NCBI RefSeq assembly: GCF_014898055.3 | Contig: NW_023600993.1 | Coordinates: 15,776,850 to 15,840,849 of the forward strand | Length of the DNA stretch: 64,000 nucleotides | Origin: Talpa occidentalis | Lineage: Eukaryota > Chordata > Mammalia > Eulipotyphla > Talpidae | Reading direction: 5' to 3' | Shown here: piece after piece, positions 46,801 to 57,340 of the stretch | How the letters are laid out: every line of letters starts with the position of its first letter | Position numbering within the stretch: the stretch's first letter is position 1 | Notes under the pieces: model-generated | Seen by the model: the letters and a program-made list of their open reading frames with translations, nothing else | Database searches by the model: none | Told to the model about the DNA's origin: nothing | Position numbers and translations under genes: made by a program

Positions 46801-48860
46801 TAATGGAGTAGTAACAGTTTCTCATGAGCCTGCAGGGCTTCCGCTGATCTCATCTTTAAATAATCCACATGCCAAAGTAGGAGGACTTGGGCTGGACATT
46901 TCGGCTCAGCTGTTTGTGAACATGTTTAGGAAACCTAACCTTCATTTCTGAGTCAGAATTATCATTGGGGTACAATGAATGTAGAAATATCCTCAGTCCT
47001 AAAACACCTGCAAGGAGCTCTTTGTCAAAGTACGATTGACCTTTGGTCAGTTTCATAGTCACACAACCTGTGTGGTCACAGGCACCCAAACCTAATGTAA
47101 TGATGCCCTGCTGTCCGTTGTCTTGAATTTCTGAGGGTTTTTTTTTTTTAAAGAAAGGCTGCCATAATTTTATCTTGCTTTGGATTGTGCCAATGATGTA
47201 GCTGGTTCTCCCTCTCATGTCAAGAAAAATCCAGGAGAGCAAAAGGATGTGGGAGAAAAGCATGTCAGTGTCGGCTAGATAGGTTTATTATTCAGATACT
47301 AGGAGAAGTTGATTTGATTCACACATCAAGAAGAACTGCACAAAACCTTGCAAATGAATGGTAATCCCCTGGAGTTTGCAGCCATGCTGGTCCTGGGATG
47401 CAAATTCCCTTTAGGCTGGCCCAGAGAAACCACAAGCTTGACAGCAGCCCCAGATCCAGTCTGCACTACCTCTGGGCCAGAAAGTTGTTTGTCTTGGATA
47501 CTCACATAGAGTCAACCAGAGCTCTCAGAAAAACATGTGGGGAAGAGAAGACTGTGATGATTGTCCTCCCAGATGTACGGCTTCTCATAAGTGAATGGCA
47601 CAGCAAGGGTAGGCGGAAGGGTAGACCTGCTGACAGCAGAAGTTAGAAATTGTGAGTAAAGCTGGAATCTTGAAGAACAGGGAATAAAATCCAGATGGAG
47701 ACTTTCTCCTGCCAGGTACAGTCTTGGAAACAAGTATCTAAGTTAAAATTTCTGTGATTTTAAAACTTCTGTAAAAATAGAAATGTTTAGGTCTTAAAGG
47801 AAGTGGAGGAGAGGCCCCTGGAGAAATAACTGCAACTCATCTTTGCATTGCTATTATATTTTGTGAAAAAATGATCTATTTTGAGCCTTATCCTTAGTGA
47901 AAATGTGAGTATTGTGACTACATAAAAGTTTGCAGAAGTGACTTTCGGAGAAAAGGCTGCAAAATTGCACTCGTGAAGTCCAGCAAGACATGGCTATAAA
48001 ATAGTTTTGTACACAGGGATAAGCATATTTTTAAAATATGCTTATGAAGCTGGATGGGACTGTGGTATATAAACAGATGGTCTCATAGACAGTTTTGATT
48101 GGAGTGGAAAGAAATATTGCTTGCCATGAATGAAATAGCCCGGCATTCATATGAGAGCACACCCCAGTCTGAATAAGGGGTTGAAGTTTGACCATGTAAA
48201 AACACAGGAGGCCCAAAAGAATTGCCCAATTGCCCACTGGGATTGTAAACTACCTGAGAGCAGACCAGCATTGATTATGGTGCTGTGGACGATCAATATA
48301 CATTGTTCATGAGCAGTGCTTCAAAGAACAAGTAAAAAGGGGAATACTTCAGCTAGTCAAGAAATTATCTTGCTTGTATAATAGGGCAGGATTCCAATTT
48401 TTAAAAGTCTAATTAATGGGTCAGAATCCTTTCCTAAGTTATGCCATGTGAATCTTACATAAATTTTCCGAAACTCTTCTTTGGTTAGATACCAAAACTG
48501 AAGAGTTTCTACCAGAGAAAATCTGCCCTGCTATCATAATTCAGAAGTGAAATAAACAACAGCAATTAGCATATGTTCTCCATCTAAATGCTTCAAAAAT
48601 AAAATGTCATGTAACACAAATGCTTGTTTGTAAGTGATGGCTCCAGATTTCTGGGGGATGCCACTATCTCTGCTATTTGTCTATGGCTCCAAATGTGGCT
48701 ATTTGATTTCAGACATTGAGACTGAGAAACTTCTCAGCTTGCAGGACAGCAGGATAAAGGAAAAACAACATGGAGCTTTGATATAATAACCTTAGGTTTG
48801 AATTACAATCCCATCATTCACCAGCCATGTTATATAAGCAATAATTCATGATTCCCTCAG
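46801..48860. other. Non-coding sequence, nothing named
   Basis: About 2 kb of mixed composition. A 135-codon minus-strand frame at 46856-47263 and an 82-codon frame at 47398-47646 lack motifs and are treated as chance. A perfect palindrome lies at 48019-48045. Confidence 0.3.
48019..48045. repeat. 27-bp near-perfect palindrome
   Basis: ATAAGCATATTTT (48019-48031) and its exact reverse complement AAAATATGCTTAT (48033-48045) are separated by a single T. Confidence 0.95.
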
Positions 48861-49270
48861 GTTAATGGATATTATATTAGTTTGATCAGCTAGATCACGT
48901 TGCTATAACAAGCAATCCCCAAACCTCAATGGCTTCACACACAAAAAAAGTTTATTCCAAATTATAATGTCACTTTAACCTGGACTGACTGGACTCTGCT
49001 TGTTGTAGTCACTTGAAGACCCAAGTTTATGGAGCTTCCATTACAATATGGTGTCTCCAGGGAAACATGCAAAAAGGAAAAGTTATTTATATTGTATACT
49101 ACATCTCACAGTTTCCACCCAGAAAGGAAACATGTCACTATCAGTCACATATCATTGGACAATCATACGTCAAAGGGAGTGAGATGCTGTAATCCCCCCA
49201 TACTCCCAGAAGAAGGGAACTTGAGTATTTTGAATAATACACAGGCAAATAATGCCTGTGCACAGAGTTG
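48861..49270. other. Diverged interspersed repeat, family not named
   Basis: 'ttagtttgatcagctagatcacgttgctataacaagcaatcc' in part, 'caatggcttcacacac', 'gtttattccaaa' and later 'acatctcacagtttccacc' recall the common 'gctgctataacaaa...ggcttaaacaacag' repeat. Class uncertain. Confidence 0.4.
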
Positions 49271-50937
49271 TTATTAATCATGTATGTATAGCATCTTAAC
49301 AATATCAGAGGCTCAATAGAAGACACGGAGACTCAATTAGTTACCATCAGAGATAGGTTTGATTATATGAAATATTTATAATCAGGACTTCCAGGTAAGT
49401 AAATATAAATATCTTTCCCAACTTTATTAAAATCATAATTATAGATTAACTATAATTAAAATTAACTAAAATTGTAAGAATTAAAAAAAATTTAAACATT
49501 TTAAACCTATAGTGATAGGCAAAATGGTAGAGTAAGTGAAAAATGCTAAATACTTTTTAAAGATGACTTAAAACATAACAAAAAAGAGAGCAGTGAATCA
49601 AAGCCAGGAAGTGAGTGTGGATGCCAGATCTGTCCTGGGATTTTAGAAACCTGAAGTCTTGCAAATTGTTAATCGTGAGGGAATTCGAAGAACAGGTTTT
49701 GGGAATATGCTGACTGGAAGCTGGAATCTGAGATTGACACATTCAGCTGAAACTTTGAAGGACTGAAGGCTTCTATGAAATATGGATTGGAAAGAAATTG
49801 TCTGCCAACAAAGTCCATAAGGAAATCTGTCTGCAGCAGTCCTGAATGGAAAAACCACTAATAACGAAACTATTATCCTATAGAATGTTAAGCACGACTT
49901 GTTTAGTAACTTGACTAGAATGTTTTGAAACTGAGCTCAACTAGGTTATCTGCTGGCATCACATGTGCTAGGGAGGGCAAGTTTCAAGACAGAGCATTCC
50001 AAGGGAACTGACTGGAAGCTGCATGACACTTTCTTACCTCCCCTTGAATATTCCACATCATTTCCATTTGATTCACTGGTAACAAATGTGTCATAAGGTC
50101 AGCCAAGGTTCGGAGAACGTTAGACTCCACCACTTGATTGGAGTGTGACAAGGTCTTATTGTAGGAAAACATGTGGAATGGGGCACATTAGGACCATGAT
50201 TAAAATTATAATTATTTCTATTTGTCTTTTAAATTTAAGAATAAATTATTTTTATTTTTAATAAAGTGATAACTACAAAATTTACAAAATGATATATATA
50301 TACATGTACTATATACATGTTAATACCTATCACATATAGTTTTGCATGTAACTATATGCTTATATAGATATAATTATTTAATAGATATAATATTTGAAAA
50401 TGTGCATGTGCTTATATATGTATATATGAGTTTATATGGTCTTATTTTTATGTAGTCTAGTTTTTTCTAGAGACTAAAAGTAAAAGTAAAAATTAAAACC
50501 CAAAATTTAACTGAAAAATAACTACAGCATACTCCAGTCACCTCAGGAATTTTTGTGATCAAAGAAATCTCCATGTACCAGACACCCTCTAAAAATAATT
50601 TATATTTTCATTTGCTTGAGTCCTATGAAATTATTAATGGCTAGGAATATTTTATGAATTCCTTTCCTCTTCTCACTGTGTTTTATTCTTTTTTCTTACT
50701 GCTTTGTCATCTAATTTCCCTCCCTTAACTATGTAGTCCCTTTTCTGTTTCCACTTCTTTATTTTCACTATCTATCTTGCAGTCATTTAGACAAAAGATC
50801 TGGGAGCATGTTCCTTTCTTTCCTCTCTTGCTCTCAGTTTTGTGAAATGATATGGGGGAGGAGGGAAACTTGAATTCTCATCTATCAGTGAGGTTTGCCT
50901 TCAAACTCATTTTTCCAAAAGCATGTCATCTTCTAAG
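49271..50937. other. Non-coding sequence, AT-rich core
   Basis: No gene. 50280-50450 is rich in AT/ACATGT-like alternating sequence with small palindromes. 49560-50180 is mixed and unplaced. Confidence 0.3.
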
Positions 50938-50945
50938 ATCCTCAT

Positions 50946-51214
50946 TGGGGCCTCCCCTGGTGGTGCAGCAATTGAGTGCTGGGCTGCGAAGCTGCCAGCA
51001 GCCTCTGTAGCACTGGTTCAATCCCCGGCCACCGGCAAGGGTCTCACATGGTGCGCAGACCTCTCCTGCTGCACCAGCTGCCTCCCTCAGCAGTGTATTT
51101 CATCAGTCTGCCTGTTCTGTTCCCCGCTCTGGCTCTGGTGAAGTCTCTCGCCTTCCCACTCTTCTAACTGTACCCAGTGTTTGTATAAATAAATAAATAA
51201 ATCTTTAAAAAAAA
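50946..51214 (+). mobile_element. tRNA-derived SINE, younger subfamily
   Basis: Plus-strand full-length copy: head GGGGCCTCCCCTGGTGGTGC at 50947, B-box-like GGTTCAATCCC, a deletion of the 'ggctgctcc' part shared with the 24779 and 52067 copies, then an (AAAT)n tail and A's. The duplication is short, ATCCTCAT at 50938-50945 and 51215-51222. Confidence 0.9.
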
Positions 51215-51324
51215 ATCCTCATCTCCACGTCTTCCTTGCGTCTTAACTGTACCTAGAACTTAATTGTTTTATTGCTTTACTTCAATTTAAAGATGTGTTA
51301 TCTTCATTTGCTTTATCTAACCAG

Positions 51325-51760
51325 AATTTTGAAAATTTTTTATTGAGGTATAAGTGATATTCATAGTTTCAACAAACATCCAATGACCACCACAATCAAG
51401 ATATAGAACAGGTGCATCACACACTTAAACTTTTCCTTGTGTACCTCATTTGTTACAGCCCCACTCCCTACACCCTCAGCCCCTGAAAACAGCTGATCAC
51501 TTTTCCTATAGTTTTGCCTTTCCCAGAATGCCATAAATGGAGCCATAAAATGTATAATCCCCCATGTTTGGACTTTTTTCTTTTAGCAGAATACCTATGA
51601 GAGTCATCATGTTATTGCTCCTGTGTTGTGTTCCTTTTGTTTTGAGTAGTTTCCTATTGCATGGATGTGTCACAGCTGCTTAACCCATTTTCTATTTGAA
51701 AGATACTTGGGAGGTTGTAGTCCATGTTGGGCATTATTCTTGTCCATACAGAACTCATGC
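51325..51760 (-). mobile_element. Ancient L1 3'-end fragment, minus strand
   Basis: 'tttttattgaggtataagtgatattcat', 'ccaccacaatcaagatatagaacag', 'cttgtgtacctcattt', 'cagaatgccataaatggagccat' and 'ttgcatggatgtgtcacagctgc' are the reversed 3' end of a very old L1. Confidence 0.7.
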
Positions 51761-52066
51761 TTGAGATTCAAAAATTAGTTCCTTTCATTTTTTTATTGAT
51801 TGATATAATAATAAATTAATGAACCCTAGTATAACCTAGTTTGATGGTAGATGCTGATACCATGATCAATGATACAGAGATGAAAATAGCTAAGTTTTAG
51901 TCTCCTATAGTGTGCAATAAAAATGGAGAAACAGACTAGAAGACAACTACCATATATTAGAAATTTTATTAATAGAATTATCCAGGAGGTATTAAGATGT
52001 AACATAAAGTAATGCTTAATTTGCTTAGAAGGTGCCAAAATTTTACCTATAAAATGTGTCATAAAG
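51761..52066. other. AT-rich non-coding sequence
   Basis: Nothing recognised. Confidence 0.3.
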
Positions 52067-52178
52067 GGGCCTCCCCTGGTGGTGCAGCAGTTGAGTTCTG
52101 GGTTGCGAGGCTGCCAGCAGCCTCTGCAGCGCCAATTCAATCCCCGGCCACCGGCGAGGGTCCCACACGCAAAAAAAA
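52067..52178 (+). mobile_element. tRNA-only short form of the SINE
   Basis: The element has the same head as other copies (GGGCCTCCCCTGGTGGTGC...), B-box region CCAATTCAATCCCC, and 'ggccaccggcgagggtcccacac'. It then stops at 52170 and passes straight into eight A, lacking the ~150-bp body. A diverged duplication (AAAATGTGTCATAAAG before, AAAAAGTATCATGAAG after) suggests that it inserted in this form and was not shortened later. Confidence 0.8.
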
Positions 52179-52877
52179 GTATCATGAAGCATAGTAAGTT
52201 ATAACATATTAAAATACTTTATGGCATACATGTGAAGTATCTCAGAACTGAATTTTGTTTTATGATTTGACAGTCAAAGGTGAATGTGGCAGGTGCAGTG
52301 CGGTGAGGGATATTAGAGACTCAGGTGCCTTTGCTGAGTCAGGTGAGAAGGAGCATTAGTGTTAAAACACTGTTAAGTAAGGAAAGTAAATGGCTCATAT
52401 GTACATGCCTATGTAATTATTAAATAAATATAAAATATATGAAGAATATTAAATGTCATAAAATATGACATTGATATTTGATATATTGATTTATTATATG
52501 TGTATAATTCAATATATTATATTAATATATTATAATATCTCTTTTTTATAAACCATAACGAGGCATGTTGAGTTTGTTTACATAAATCTATATCATTATA
52601 AGAAAAAGATTCCATAAGAAAGGGCTTGGTAACCTTGAGGTAGCTACTTTTTCTTACTCATAATTTTTAAAATGTGATTTTTCTAAGGGTGATTTTTATT
52701 TGTTGTTTTTGGTATATTTAAATTTAAATTTTATATAACTATCCAAGGAAGCCTTCTTTTAGAGTATAATAAGGAACCCAGGTAAGGGTCAATCTTGCAT
52801 TCAAGGACCAGGTACTGGAGTTATTCCTGTGGAAAATAGAAGTTCCTTGAATCACTGAATGATTTCAAGGAGGGATT
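52179..52877. other. AT-rich sequence with small palindromes
   Basis: No gene. 52420-52540 is extremely AT-rich and includes AATGTCAT-AAAAT-ATGACATT (52452-52472), a perfect 8-bp inverted repeat. Confidence 0.4.
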
Positions 52878-53138
52878 GTTTATTTATCTTGTTTATTTTT
52901 ACATAGAAGAACTGGGGTATCGACCAGAGATGCAGGGGGGGCATGCAGTGAGAAGATTTACCAGAGACAGTGGGGAGCAGAACAGGCAGATTGACTGAAA
53001 AGCACCACTAAGAGAAGCAGAGGGTGACACAGGAGAGGTCTGCTGCGCCAAATGGGTCTTAGCTCCCTGACAGGGGATTGGACCCAGGCCATAGAGGTGA
53101 TAGCACTGAGATTTAACCCGTAGGCCACCAGGGAGGCC
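52878..53138 (-). mobile_element. tRNA-derived SINE, older subfamily
   Basis: Minus-strand copy with a perfect 12-bp duplication CAAGGAGGGATT at 52866-52877 and 53139-53150. The tail (52878-52905) is degenerate and several deletions lie in the body. Confidence 0.9.
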
Positions 53139-53150
53139 CAAGGAGGGATT

Positions 53151-54699
53151 CTTAATGATTTATTTTCTACAAAGAAATTTTCATATCCAATAAGTGGTCT
53201 GAAGATAATGATGAATGTTCTCTTGTCTTTATGTATCACTGAGCTTAAATTTTAGAGCTTCAAATTAGTCTATATATCTGTATCTGAGATCTTCAGATAT
53301 AAATGTCTGTATATCAATAAGGTTGGAGACTTCAGAATTATTTTTTCAAATATGAGTATTACTAACACAACACTAGAGTCACTTCTTATAATCCATCGAG
53401 TCTTTTTCAGCACTTCCCAACTTTTATACACTGCAAGTACTGTAGGTAAGACCCTAAAGTAAAAGTAAAGACATCACAAGTAAAATAAAATACCTTAAGG
53501 ACAATGTCCAGTTTGATTTGTTTTTGTATTTTCTTTCATTGAGCCACATACAATGTTCCAGTATTTGCTTTTGTTCCCTCTTCCATTTTTAGTGGCAGCC
53601 ATGTACTGGACTCATAGCTTGAAGGATTTGTTCTACTATCTCCTTAAATCTCATTTTGGTCATTATCTTATATGACTCAGTATACGATGTGTTCTAATTT
53701 CTGTTCCCTGCTCCCAGACTTATTGCTTTCCTGAAGTTTAGGTTCTACTTGGACATATTTTCTCAACTGTAGCTATATAGTTAAGTTTCTAGGACTGCTG
53801 AATTTGATATTTTATATTTCCTGTTGTTTTTAAGGTATTTATTTTTACAATGAAGAAGAGATGTTTTAAAAATAACCCTTGGATGCATATTCATTTCCCT
53901 AGGCAAGACTCTGCTTTGTCAACTCTCTGTCTTCTAATATTACAAGAAGCTTTGTCTCCTACTCTTCCTTCCTGTGAACTGCTCCTTAGAGCATCTTAAC
54001 GTGGAGATTCTTTTTGGACACTCAACTAAATGTTCCTCTAATGTAATGGCACCGACTTCAAGGCTCTTACTGGCTTGAGAGCAAGATTTCACTGTGTCTG
54101 TGAAAGTTTGCAGAATGCTGGATGAGGACAAAGAGGACTTCTAGGCTGAGCTTCTCACAGAGAATCCTCAAATTATTGGTCACTCTTTCAGCTGTACTTT
54201 CTGAATTAAGTATGTATAACAACAAATCATGTTATATAAAGTAATGAGAGAGAGGCAATTAAGTATTTTTTAAAAGAGAAAGGTAGAGTAAAATTTAGTC
54301 CTGATCTATGTGAAAAGGATCAGCAGTTTCTCTAAGTCTGAGTTGTAGTTTCACAAATTGTGAGATTTCACAGATAGTCGCAGGTTTAACTTTTGTAGAT
54401 CATATATAATACTCAAGCCCATACACAGAAATAAAGTTAATATTCCAGAGAGTTTAGACACAATGTTGTTTTCCATTTCCTTTTGTTAATAAAACTTAAT
54501 ACCACAAAAAAGAAAAAAAGAGAAAGGTAGAGAAAGGCAGGAATCATAATGGGGGGCAAGGAGGGGGAAGCACTGATCAAATTGAAAGTGTCTTGTTTTT
54601 TTTGTTTCTTTATAAAAGTAACTAAGTTGATTTTTCTACTTAGACATTGTGCTGGCCACTCCTGCAATTTAAAACTCTACTGGATTATGTAAAGAAAAG
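53151..54699. other. Non-coding sequence, nothing named
   Basis: About 1.5 kb without gene or repeat that I can name. Confidence 0.3.
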
Positions 54700-54800
54700 A
54701 TTCTAATCATGGCTCAGGGGTCACTTTAAAAACCTAATTTGACTTTTCTGGGCCTTAATTTCCTCATCTGTAAAATGAATATTTATAAGCCATTTTACTG
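54700..54800 (+). mobile_element. MIR core fragment
   Basis: 'tgacttttctgggccttaatttcctcatctgtaaaatgaat' in part is a clear MIR core. Confidence 0.65.
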
Positions 54801-55687
54801 TGAGTCTCCACTACTCCATGGGGCTGCTTGGGTACCAGCACCAGAATGGCTGTGTGATTAGCTATTGCTTATCTATTTGGCTTCTACCTAGGAATTATAG
54901 TCAAGGAGCTTTTCTAACACTAAAAATGCTGAAAGCCAAGCTTCTTGGTGATCTCTAAGTTGTTTCCCATATCTAAAATCCTATGAATCTATGAAGATTA
55001 CTATCTCATTATTCTTATAAAAGGGGTTTTAGGTGCCAAGACAATGATCTTCAAGTCTGTTTAGAAATCAGAATCATCATTGAAGCTTCTTTGTCTGCTT
55101 TGATTAGTGACTCCTGCCTGTCCTTTTGAGAAATTATTCGAATTGTAGGGGAAGAGAACTAATTTTTCTCTGTTGAAATAAAATTCTGGCTGCTTAGTGA
55201 AATCATTTGGGCTCAGGGTACCACATCAGTAACCTGAAACATCAATACCCTGGCGTCCCTGTAACTGCTCCATTAGACCAGAAACACAGCATTTTCACTC
55301 AGCCAGCCCCTAAATGCCAAGTCAACTCTGAGGTTTATACTTATTATCTTGTTCATCCTCACCCCAAACAAGGTTGACATGTAGCCTCAACAAATCAAAT
55401 ATTTTTTTTTGTTTTCTCTCCTTTGTTCTTTATTCTTTATCTTATAAAAGATTCTTGCATTCCACCCATTTGCAATTATTGGAAATGAGACTGTCCACTT
55501 TATGAAGTGTTAAGTTTGTTTGTATCACCTAAATTGACTTCTTTAATTTTTTTTTTTTTTTGACAGTTTTCGGTCACAAGGGATGAGACCAAAATCTGCC
55601 TGCTGTGGCCTGTAGGGCATTTTGCATAGGTGAGGCATCTGCTGAATACTGTTGTGAATTCACTGTCCTGCTCACCCTGATTGAGTG
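54801..55687. other. Non-coding sequence, nothing named
   Basis: No gene. A T-run lies at 55547-55561. Confidence 0.3.
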
Positions 55688-55697
55688 GGTAAGTCAC

Positions 55698-56043
55698 TTT
55701 TTCTTACATTTTATTTTTATATTCCCCATACAATTGCAACCCCCTTATTTTGACCCCAATCCCTCCTTTCCCCTCCCCCCGCCCCCCAAAGAGTGTCTCT
55801 GGTTCATAGTTGTTTGTTGATTTTGATATTTTCTTTCTTATAGTTATTCTTTTTCCTGGTCCCTTATTTAAGTTTTCTAGATTCCTGCTATGAGTGAGAC
55901 CATCCAGTATTTTTCTTTTTCTTTCTGACTTATTTCGCTGAGCATGTTCCCTTCTAGCGCCATCCATGTTGCTGCAAATTGCATGTGTTTATCTTTTTTG
56001 AATGCTGAGTAATATTCCATGGTGTGTATGTACCACATCTTCT
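55698..56043 (-). mobile_element. 5'-truncated L1, minus strand, beside the full-length L1
   Basis: Reversed L1 tail and 3' UTR (55698-55870, with the C-rich complement of the G tract at 55763-55787), then reversed ORF2 C-terminus to the truncation point at 56043. The ORF2 end is open: '[18 protein letters not shown]' type residues down to the normal stop. The duplication GGTAAGTCAC/GGTAAATCAC stands at 55688-55697 and 56044-56053, nine of ten identical. It is close in sequence to the full-length L1 but somewhat older. Confidence 0.9.
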
Positions 56044-56155
56044 GGTAAATCACTCTTAATTGAACCCTGCCCCCTTTCTTTTCAACCAAAGCAAGCTTTG
56101 TTTTGTATGTGTATACACGCAAGTTAAAACTGTAACTGGGGGGGCGGAGCAACAT
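55877..56155 (-). other. Antisense chimeric frame: L1 5' end into L1 ORF2 tail
   Basis: From an ATG at 56155, in a GCCGCCATG context inside the YY1 motif, the minus-strand frame reads six codons of antisense L1 leader, about 31 codons of flank (56137-56044), then enters the truncated minus-strand L1 in the correct ORF2 frame. It ends at the natural ORF2 stop at 55877, 92 codons in all. With an upstream GTG (56467) the open stretch is 196 codons. Likely fortuitous, but it would be reachable by antisense-promoter transcripts. Confidence 0.4.
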
Positions 56156-56162
56156 GGCGGCG
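56151..56162 (+). promoter_or_regulatory. YY1-type site at L1 start
   Basis: AACATGGCGGCG matches the YY1 core AANATGGCGGC about 14 bases into the element. In human L1 a YY1 site at the same place sets the transcription start. Its reverse complement reads GCCGCCATGTT, which also gives a good initiation context for an antisense ATG. Confidence 0.75.
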
Positions 56163-56189
56163 AGGAGACGCTGCGAGTAAGATCTCCCA

Positions 56190-56870
56190 TTAAAAAAAGT
56201 TAATAGGGAGGAAAAGCGGCAGGTCCCAGAGAGAACTGGGACACGGAAGATAAACGGGTGACTCCAGCAAACTACCTGAAGAAGAAAGTGGCCATAAAAG
56301 AGGACTAGAAGGGAGGGAAGCACAGAACCCTGCTCCCCTCCCCCGCCCACAGAGTTGGCACTCTCCGACCGGCAGAGAGGAGGAAAACAACAAACTAAAA
56401 CGACCAACAAGAACAAACGACGCAGCAAGCGGGACTGGGAGTGGAAAGGAACTATTGCAGCCACCACACCCCGTGAACGGGAGCTGAGGCGAACCCTGCA
56501 GGATTCGCCTTGGCGGTGAGCGAACGGCTCCGGGCACCATTAGAGAAGAACAAAGACCCCGGGAGACGCGCACACAGCCCGGGCTGCCGGTAAGCTTGCG
56601 CAGGAAAGCGGCGCGCTTGGCAGGCTTGAAAAGAAAACGCGGACCGGGATTGCAGCGGCCCAGGTCCCCGCGCCTGCGACCTAGGCTTGCGGGGAGACGC
56701 GCGGAGGTCCTCACTGAGGTGAAGGTCCCTCCCTGAGTGAGCAGGAACCAGGCGCCCAGGCACGGGAGCGGGGTGCAAAAGGCGCCATTCCCGCACCACT
56801 GAACTGGGCTACAGCCCGTCCTCGACCTGAGGGCTTTGAACTGAGACCCGGGGCATGAAATTAGGGGCAT
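56190..56870 (-). other. Antisense open reading frame in the L1 5' UTR
   Basis: On the strand opposite the L1, a frame starting at an ATG at 56870 stays open for about 226 codons to 56190 (an in-frame non-ATG start would extend it to 56915). The product would be rich in R, P, G, L and S, as GC-rich antisense sequence usually gives. Primate L1 has a short antisense ORF0 in its 5' UTR; this one is longer and I see no similarity. The ATG context is weak (C at -3). It may simply reflect scarce stop codons in GC-rich DNA. Confidence 0.35.
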
Positions 56871-57340
56871 GGGTTCCCCACGACGGTGGGGCACAAGGCA
56901 GACACAGCACCCCAAAGCTGTTGAGGTTTACCCTACCATTCCTGCTCTGTTCCCTGTCCCACGGGGTGGGGGGGGCGAAAAACAGCCCCCCAAGGACAAT
57001 AGGAGAGATCTCTGGCGCCACCTAGCAACCAGGAAAAAAAAGTCACTAACACCCCATAGAACAGGAAATTTCTTAAGACTGCTTGAAAAGGGCAGAAGGC
57101 TTCTGGAGGACCCAGTGGCCAGCCGGGAAGTTAGCCCACCCCACGCCAGGCCCCTTCCGACCAGCAGTCTGAGCCCACAGAGGGAGCAGGCACCCACGTC
57201 CGGGGCAGACCAGGGGCACAGAAGAGTGTGCCTGAAACCGGAGGCGCAGGGACTGCATCCCGCTTCGCCATTTTAGAACAGGGACATTTCTTCAGTAAAA
57301 ACTGCCTAAAACCAGCAGAAAGCTCCCCCAGAAGACAGAG

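Larger units (their letters stand above)
56138..57340 (+). promoter_or_regulatory. L1 5' UTR / internal promoter, CpG-rich
   Basis: A 1.2-kb GC- and CpG-rich leader, unlike the AT-rich surroundings, starting with a run of seven G. L1 5' UTRs carry an internal pol II promoter and, in several mammals, antisense promoter activity. A sense upstream frame (56869-57276) and another that overlaps the ORF1 start (57228-57449) are present; ORF1 translation would have to pass them. No tandem monomers of the mouse type are seen. Confidence 0.85.

Noticed and set aside
46856..47263. 135-codon minus-strand open frame
   Set aside because: Includes a poly-lysine stretch from a T run and no motif; length is within chance for 64 kb.
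56869..57276. 135-codon sense frame in the L1 5' UTR as an extra L1 protein
   Set aside because: It is proline/arginine-rich with no similarity that I recognise to ORF1 or ORF2, and GC-rich leaders often have few stops; mentioned only as an upstream frame.
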